Below, in pieces: positions 23,546 through 28,082 of a stretch of 28,082 nucleotides of DNA; position 1 is the first letter of the stretch; each line of letters opens with the position of its first letter. Under the pieces are notes generated by a model that worked only from the letters and a program-made list of their open reading frames with translations, ran no database searches and was not told the DNA's origin. The DNA is from a virus. The stretch spans positions 1 through 28,082 of IMG/VR virus record IMGVR_UViG_3300032093_000662. One strand, given 5' to 3'. The position numbers and the translations under genes were made by a program.

Positions 23546-23973
23546 TAAGATTCCAGTTCGTTATATGCTTCTACCATCATCATTAGTTGACGAGAATCTG
23601 GGTTAGCGGCATACAATGCACGAACAAACATAGAGTCAGGGCTGATAGTGTCAACAGGTATCTGCTGTGCTGAATCATCAACACCAGGACCACCTTTTGC
23701 ACCGCTTGAAAGAGGGGCTCCTTGTGTTCCTGGAGCAAAAGCATTTACTGTAGCAACAGGAGTTCCTGCTGTTACAACATCTCCTGCTGAGACTGCACTT
23801 GCTGTAGTTCCTGTAGATTCAGCAGATGCAAGAGACTTCATATCTTTGCGTTCTCCGTATGCTCCCCCAGAAGCATTTTCAATCTTAGCGTTACGCTGAA
23901 TCTTCTGGACCATGCCGCGGTCAACACGCTTTGAGTCTTTTCCGACTCCTGATACAGGTGCAATATTCGACAT
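23545..23973 (-). CDS. Small protein after portal region, function unknown
   Basis: A 142-aa protein: a basic N-terminal quarter (VGKDSKRVDRGMVQKIQRNAK), a low-complexity Ala/Gly/Thr/Val/Pro middle (about 45-105), and an acidic-amphipathic C-terminal helix (DSMFVRALYAANPDSRQLMM, then VEAYNELES). The unstructured middle and helical end suggest an adaptor that binds a partner through its C-terminus. It lies between the 84-aa protein and the giant internal protein and is translationally coupled to the latter (TAATG at 23545). I recognise no family. Confidence 0.6.
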   Translation of the reverse strand: MSNIAPVSGVGKDSKRVDRGMVQKIQRNAKIENASGGAYGERKDMKSLASAESTGTTASAVSAGDVVTAGTPVATVNAFAPGTQGAPLSSGAKGGPGVDDSAQQIPVDTISPDSMFVRALYAANPDSRQLMMMVEAYNELES

Positions 23974-23975
23974 TT

Positions 23976-24230
23976 TTAGTCCTCATCTTCATCATCAATA
24001 TACTCGAGTGGATCCATTTTGTTTGGCATGCCAACATCTGGCAACATCCAATCAGGCCATGAACTGCGATCCATCATGACTGTCATGCATACGTCTGCAG
24101 GAAATCCTGCGACGCGTAATGCTTTGTAGTACTCATTCATTGCAATGCAATAGAGTTCTAGTCTTGAATAAGACTCATCGCGTACAGTCTTTACTGCTGC
24201 TTTCTTGACTGGTTTCTTACGCGCTGCCAT
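23976..24230 (-). CDS. Small protein with basic head and acidic tail, function unknown
   Basis: An 84-aa protein with a lysine-rich start (MAARKKPVKKAAVKTVRDE), a helical middle (SRLELYCIAMNEYYKALRVAGFPADVCMTVM), an aromatic patch (RSSWPDWMLPD) and an acidic C-terminus (DPLEYIDDEDED). It begins one base after the portal stop with an AGGAGG-type ribosome site overlapping the portal's 3' end. Similar small proteins follow portals in some actinophages, but I cannot name a family. The opposite charges at the two ends could bridge DNA or a basic partner and another virion protein. Confidence 0.65.
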   Translation of the reverse strand: MAARKKPVKKAAVKTVRDESYSRLELYCIAMNEYYKALRVAGFPADVCMTVMMDRSSWPDWMLPDVGMPNKMDPLEYIDDEDED

Positions 24231-24231
24231 C

Positions 24232-25974
24232 TTATCCTCCTAGTCCTGCTAACATAGTTGCTAAATCTGCTGGTGGTCCTGCTTGTTGAGGGACTCCACC
24301 AGAAGGTTGTCCAGGAGCGGCTGGGGATTGGGGAGCCTGCTCAACTGGGCCTTGTGTGCCTGGTGGAGCCATCTCTGGCTGTGCTGGTTGTTCAGGCTGT
24401 TGAGGCGGCGTGAACACTGCCAACGCAGCATCCTGTATGTTTTCTCCCCTAGTGATGCGATCAATCACATCGGCAATATTCTTAATAAGCGGTGAAGGAT
24501 CTGCTCCTTGCGCTGCCATTGCAGGAATTGCTTGTGCAGTTGCTGTAATAGCCTGAGTGAGATTCTCCTGCATTTTCTCTACAGTAATGCGTGTTTCTTC
24601 CATGGTTGTATTAACATTCCATGGTAGTTCTCGACGGATAAAGTCTTTGGATACAAGGTCTGCACCTAGTGCTTGTAGTGAGAAGATCAATGCACGTGAA
24701 GGGTCTAATCCAGCCATCAAGCCATAGCGAACTTCAATAGAAGTGTCGCCATTGATATCCTTGCTTGGCATGTACTTTAACTCGTACGGCGTACCCTGTG
24801 CTGTTCCTCTAACGCTCTTTTCCTTGTCGAAAAGAACTTCGTCCATCTCAAACGCTAACTTAATGACATCCTCGAACACCTCAGCAAGGATGGTTTGACC
24901 AGCCTTGATCTGAGAGTCGAAAGCACCAAGTAACGCCTGGACACCTTGACCAGTAATAATACTTGCGTCAATGTTTCCAGTTCTACCCTCAGGATATCGA
25001 GCACCAAGTCGTAATTCTGATTGGAGTGCTGATTGCTCCTGAAAAGCAGCAGCAGGAATGTCCAAACGGACACGCCCGACACCTTGTGGTTGAGTTGTAC
25101 GGATAACTGCATCAGGACCCATAGGAAGGTCCAATACATCGTTAGGTACAACAAGTGGCGCTTGGATTGACTTTTCAGCCGCTTCCATTGCCAGGTTAGC
25201 AAAACGAGCACGTGCCATCTGTACATAGATGACATCATCGAACTGTCCGCGTGGTTCATCATCAATGCCAGGACGACGTGCAATACGCACCATCATCTTG
25301 CCAAGAGGATTCTTCACCTTGCTAAGAACTAAATTATTGTTATGTGGCATGTAAAGAACCGTCTGGTCTTTATCCATGTACTTGATAAGTTCAATATCGT
25401 TGCCTGTGTTTTCACCAAAGCGACCAAGGATAGTGGTTGCAAACTCTGGGAACTCATGTGCAAGTTCATTAGATGTCTTCTTGTAACGCTTAGCGTATGC
25501 TACGCAGCGTCCAAAACGGTCAAACTCTGGGTAAGATCCCATTGGATCTTCGACACGGATGAAAGGAATATCTCCTTCAAAGTCTGGCTCAATGTGAATT
25601 GGCAAGAATCCGTATGAGAAGTACCAGTCTGCTCCCCAGTACATCTGTGACTGGAGGCGTGAATGTGCAACATAGTTGTTGGCAATCATTGCTCGCTTAT
25701 CAGCAAACTTACGTGCCTTGGCATCTGTAACCTTGACTGCGCCGCAGTTAAATGATGGTAGTGGGGCTAGAACTTCTGCAAGGTCACGGGCTGCAACGTC
25801 GATAAAGTTAGCAACCATTGAGTGAGGTAGTCCCTCAGGGAACATATCTGGGAAGATGCTAGCAATCTGGCCTTTGCGAACAGCCTGAATTTGTGACATG
25901 CGAAAATCGCGCTCAGAATGCAAGCGCTTGAGATTATCAACGCGCTTAGCGATTCTATCAATATCTAATGCCAT
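24232..25974 (-). CDS. Portal protein
   Basis: A 580-aa protein, normal length for a portal of a short-tailed or siphophage-like virus. The N-terminal helices, the WYFSYGFLPIHIEPD strand (about 117-131), RVEDPMGSYPEFDRFGR (141-157), the VIYVQMARARFANLAMEAAEKS helix (written in part; the clip/stem region) and the acidic helix FDSQIKAGQTILAEVFEDVI fit the portal fold as I know it from actinophages. The last 70 residues are Pro/Gln/Gly/Ala-rich and probably disordered. It forms the dodecameric ring through which terminase pumps DNA. It lies directly after terminase (2-nt gap), the usual order. Confidence 0.85.
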   Translation of the reverse strand: MALDIDRIAKRVDNLKRLHSERDFRMSQIQAVRKGQIASIFPDMFPEGLPHSMVANFIDVAARDLAEVLAPLPSFNCGAVKVTDAKARKFADKRAMIANNYVAHSRLQSQMYWGADWYFSYGFLPIHIEPDFEGDIPFIRVEDPMGSYPEFDRFGRCVAYAKRYKKTSNELAHEFPEFATTILGRFGENTGNDIELIKYMDKDQTVLYMPHNNNLVLSKVKNPLGKMMVRIARRPGIDDEPRGQFDDVIYVQMARARFANLAMEAAEKSIQAPLVVPNDVLDLPMGPDAVIRTTQPQGVGRVRLDIPAAAFQEQSALQSELRLGARYPEGRTGNIDASIITGQGVQALLGAFDSQIKAGQTILAEVFEDVIKLAFEMDEVLFDKEKSVRGTAQGTPYELKYMPSKDINGDTSIEVRYGLMAGLDPSRALIFSLQALGADLVSKDFIRRELPWNVNTTMEETRITVEKMQENLTQAITATAQAIPAMAAQGADPSPLIKNIADVIDRITRGENIQDAALAVFTPPQQPEQPAQPEMAPPGTQGPVEQAPQSPAAPGQPSGGVPQQAGPPADLATMLAGLGG

Positions 25975-25976
25975 CG

Positions 25977-27851
25977 TTATTCCTGTTCCTCACCAAACTC
26001 ATAGTCGTTGACATTGAGTACGTAGCGTTCTTGTTGTTGTTTACGAGTTGCCCACTTGTTGGGTATATGGCTCTGATTGGTTCTTCCGATTGAGATCACT
26101 TCTTTGGCGCGTAGTTCACAGAACCAAAGCGCCATCACACAGTCGGTCTTGCCTTTAGTATTAGGCTCCCAAGTTATTAATTGCTGGATCAGAGCCTTGA
26201 TGCCTTCCGAACCTTCCACTGCTGGAAGTTCCAAGAGGTTGTCGTTATTAAATGTTGTGCCACGCATAGTCCCAAAGAGACCCGACATGGCTGCTACGCC
26301 GAATTGTGTATCCCATTTGTTCTTGCCAGTGAACTGACTCGAGAAGCGAACTCCTGCTGAGGCTAGGTACTGACGCAGATCATCATCTAAAGCGTATGCT
26401 TTCTGATGAGCGTTGGTTTCAATTCTTAATTCTTGGGGATGATACTTCTCAACCCAGTCTTGAATTAACTTCTGAATCTTCTGTGGTGTAGGATCGAACA
26501 TATTTTCGACATCAAGGACGTACCTTTTGCGACTATAGCGATCTACTGTGATAACCACTGCTGCTGTATTACCAGTCATGGCAGGGTCTAGACCCATGAT
26601 GGTGTACCAAGAGCCCTTCTCAGAAGGATGTCCAGCGCTACCAGCCTTTAGAGGGCCACGCTTTCGCATCCTGTTGATCGAACCTTGTACACAGACAGGG
26701 GCAAATATTGAGTCTTCCTGTACGTCCTGTTGCTGGTATACCAACGCCCACGCACTTGGCGAGACTTCACTACGTCTACGGAATAATGCGCCCCCGTCCC
26801 ATTTAGGATAGAGGCCATCTTCATCTGGTAAAATATCTTCATCTGAGCCTTCCCATGGGATATGTGCCTTAGGCCAGAGAGTAACCCAGTCTTTTGGGTT
26901 ATCTGCGAACTCAAGTACTGCTGGCATTGAAAGATACGTGAACGGTGACTTGCCACCTGTCCAGTGCTCAGGGTTTCTAATCTCTCGGTAGAGGTCATTG
27001 GCAGCAATACGTGTGCCTACGATGAGCAACTTACCGTTATCACCCAGACGGGTGACTACATCTCGCTGGAGCCAGAGGAGTTGCTTCTCCCACTCATGCG
27101 CGTTTGAAGTCGTAACAACGTCGTCCAGGATGATGAGGTTGGAACGGGCGCCAGTAATCTGGCCACCAATTCCGAGCGCCTGCACCGTCGGGTCCTTTTC
27201 GGTAGAATCACGAGAAAGGTAAATGCGATCAGCCTTCCAAGTATCCGCATCCTCTTTCCAACCCCCTGCAGACCCATAGACTGCCTGTAACTTAGACCAG
27301 CGTTCGTGGCTTAGCCGTTGCTTGATGGAGTAAAGATACTCCTTAGCGCGTTCCTGAGTCTTGGAAACGATGGTGATCTTAATGTTGGGGTCCATGGCGA
27401 TTCGGTACACACAGTAGTTGACCGTGATGACCGTAGACTTGGCATGCTCTGGGGGGACGTTGATAAGCAGACGCTTCTTAGAGGCAGGGTCATAGACCAT
27501 CGACGGGTGAATGTAGGAAGGTTCTCTTCCCTCAAGCACGTCAATCCATGATCTGTGATGCTGGAAGATCGGCGAGTCAAGAAACTCACGGCTGAACTCC
27601 TCAAAGCCAATTTTGAACTTGGCATCCCCTGAAACTATACTTAAAGTCTTTTCGCCCTCTGCTCGGGCCTTCTCAAGTTCCCTCATAAAGGCGGCGTCTT
27701 TGCGCCAGTCCTTCATAACATCTGGCTTACGTTCAGCCCTTGCTAATGCATCTGGAATATCTAAGCCTTGGCGTACAAAGTCTAAAACCTTTGCCTTTGC
27801 CTCTCTGAGAGCGACTACATTGTGGTGCTCTTTACCGCCCTTAGCAGCCAT
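25977..27851 (-). CDS. terL: Terminase large subunit with N-terminal HTH-like extension
   Basis: A 624-aa ATPase-nuclease that packages DNA. Walker A is NVPPEHAKST (131-140), Walker B is NLIILDDVV (238-246, Asp243/Asp244), and the coupling motif is IVGTR (277-281). The C-terminal RNase-H-like nuclease has Asp422 in GLDPAMTG, Glu478 in RIETNAHQK and Asp570 in GKTDCVMAL, the expected acidic triad. Residues about 17-65 (KVLDFVRQGLDIPDALARAE, then KPDVMKDWRKDAAF) read like the helix-turn-helix of a small terminase subunit, and no separate small subunit is present in the window. The start at 27851 has GGAGGGG upstream. Confidence 0.93.
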   Translation of the reverse strand: MAAKGGKEHHNVVALREAKAKVLDFVRQGLDIPDALARAERKPDVMKDWRKDAAFMRELEKARAEGEKTLSIVSGDAKFKIGFEEFSREFLDSPIFQHHRSWIDVLEGREPSYIHPSMVYDPASKKRLLINVPPEHAKSTVITVNYCVYRIAMDPNIKITIVSKTQERAKEYLYSIKQRLSHERWSKLQAVYGSAGGWKEDADTWKADRIYLSRDSTEKDPTVQALGIGGQITGARSNLIILDDVVTTSNAHEWEKQLLWLQRDVVTRLGDNGKLLIVGTRIAANDLYREIRNPEHWTGGKSPFTYLSMPAVLEFADNPKDWVTLWPKAHIPWEGSDEDILPDEDGLYPKWDGGALFRRRSEVSPSAWALVYQQQDVQEDSIFAPVCVQGSINRMRKRGPLKAGSAGHPSEKGSWYTIMGLDPAMTGNTAAVVITVDRYSRKRYVLDVENMFDPTPQKIQKLIQDWVEKYHPQELRIETNAHQKAYALDDDLRQYLASAGVRFSSQFTGKNKWDTQFGVAAMSGLFGTMRGTTFNNDNLLELPAVEGSEGIKALIQQLITWEPNTKGKTDCVMALWFCELRAKEVISIGRTNQSHIPNKWATRKQQQERYVLNVNDYEFGEEQE

Positions 27852-27898
27852 TATAACCCCTCCATTAAACCCTTTGTATAAAATCCCCTTTATCGCTC

Positions 27899-27916
27899 GG
27901 CTCGCCTGTGCGAGCC
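27899..27916 (-). other. Perfect hairpin, 7-bp GC-rich stem and ACAG loop
   Basis: GGCTCGC and GCGAGCC arms flank a 4-nt loop on the minus strand. It ends about 48 nt before the terminase start codon. The arm resembles those of the two preceding hairpins (GGCTG, GGCTGGC), suggesting a repeated design. Confidence 0.6.
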
Positions 27917-27936
27917 TCGCTAACCCCTGGGTTCGT

Positions 27937-27955
27937 GGCTGGCATCAAGCCAGCC
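27937..27955 (-). other. Perfect hairpin, 7-bp stem and 5-nt loop
   Basis: GGCTGGC and GCCAGCC arms are separated by TTGAT on the minus strand. It is the strongest stem of the cluster upstream of terminase together with the GGCTCGC/GCGAGCC hairpin 21 nt downstream. No U-run follows, so it does not look like a standard intrinsic terminator. Confidence 0.6.
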
Positions 27956-28082
27956 TACACTATCGTTTCGGCTGTCTCAGCCACCCACTCACATCTAAGA
28001 TAGACTCACTCTGTAGGAGTCGTTCGTCTATATATATAAACCCGTTCAAAACGGAAATCCGAACGCTGCATATTAGCAAATG

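Larger units (their letters stand above)
27852..28082 (-). promoter_or_regulatory. Hairpin-rich leader upstream of terminase
   Basis: A 231-nt stretch without a convincing gene. It holds six perfect inverted repeats in about 160 nt. With their outer bounds these are: 28042-28054 (5-bp arms, 3-nt loop), 28003-28021 (5-bp, 9-nt loop), 27970-27982 (GGCTG/CAGCC, 3-nt loop), 27937-27955 (GGCTGGC/GCCAGCC, 5-nt loop), 27922-27933 (AACCC/GGGTT) and 27899-27916 (GGCTCGC/GCGAGCC, 4-nt loop). None has a proper U-tract. Candidates are a structured 5' leader, a packaging recognition region next to the terminase gene, or a row of terminators for upstream transcription. An AT-rich TATATATA run lies at 28030-28037. 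The strand of action is not settled. Confidence 0.5.

Noticed and set aside
23545-23640. SMFV in the 142-aa protein (PDSMFVRALY) as another copy of the shared tag
   Set aside because: Only four residues match, the Tyr, Gly and Pro positions are absent, and it lies within a predicted helix.
27899-27990. tRNA gene in the leader
   Set aside because: The hairpins do not form a cloverleaf with an acceptor stem, and there is no T-loop of the usual sequence at the right spacing on either strand.
28006-28071. 21-codon minus-strand frame in the terminase leader
   Set aside because: It is short, has no clear ribosome site, overlaps two hairpins, and resembles nothing I know.
1-28082. Window might be a complete circular genome: joining the ends would end the endolysin with a stop three codons after the junction
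   Set aside because: A stop soon after any junction is likely by chance, and a self-contained genome without replication genes is improbable; there is no repeated end sequence.
1-28082. CRISPR array, insertion sequence or attachment site
   Set aside because: No regularly spaced direct repeats, transposase or integrase genes, or terminal inverted repeats were found.

Overview
The window is one gene-dense, entirely minus-strand block of a tailed-phage genome (Caudoviricetes). Thirty genes are read right to left and cover about 98% of the sequence. Together they form the packaging, virion and lysis half of a phage. I see no replication, recombination, integration or repressor genes, so the rest of the genome probably lies outside the window. 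The left edge cuts the endolysin gene. Several small proteins resemble families I know from actinobacteriophages (for example the 83-aa and 104-aa proteins downstream of the capsid gene). Others (the DUF5872-like 131-aa, DUF6321-like 92-aa and 115-aa proteins) recall uncultured aquatic phages. With the moderate GC content, my best guess is a phage of a freshwater or marine actinobacterium; this is inference from memory, not a database result. No long tape-measure protein or contractile sheath is evident, and there are large internal-virion-type proteins and short-tail-type adaptor genes, so a podovirus-like (short-tailed) particle is most likely.

Layout in the direction of transcription: a hairpin-rich leader (28082-27852); terminase large subunit (27851-25977); portal (25974-24232); two small proteins; three putative internal virion/ejection proteins of 1944, 435 and 476 aa (23545-14971); a 117-nt structured leader with a possible H-type pseudoknot; scaffold (14853-14374); N4-gp56-like major capsid protein (14340-13153); a GNRA hairpin that may be an attenuator; eight small, mostly very basic proteins (13085-10541); a head-tail adaptor (10519-9614); a tail fibre (9610-7808); a small beta protein; three tandem glycine-rich adhesin-like paralogues (7461-4758); a 115-aa protein; a 658-aa tail protein (4379-2403); and a lysis/envelope cassette (2406-1) with a small membrane protein, a secreted Pro/Glu-rich protein, two holin-like proteins and a CHAP endolysin.

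The strongest unexplained signal is a ten-residue peptide, [G][KR]YVGSMFVP. It opens the 435-aa internal virion protein and recurs twice in the 177-aa basic protein and once, diverged, in the 107-aa basic protein. It looks like a shared docking or head-targeting tag. Other points of interest are the interleaved inverted repeats before the scaffold gene, the hairpin cluster before the terminase, the triplicated poly-glycine proteins whose middle copy appears to carry its end-module at the other terminus, a beta-rich insertion in the capsid protein, and a signal-peptide-bearing Pro/Glu-stalk protein inside the lysis cassette. Eleven gene junctions share the TAATG overlap, pointing to coupled translation along one long message.
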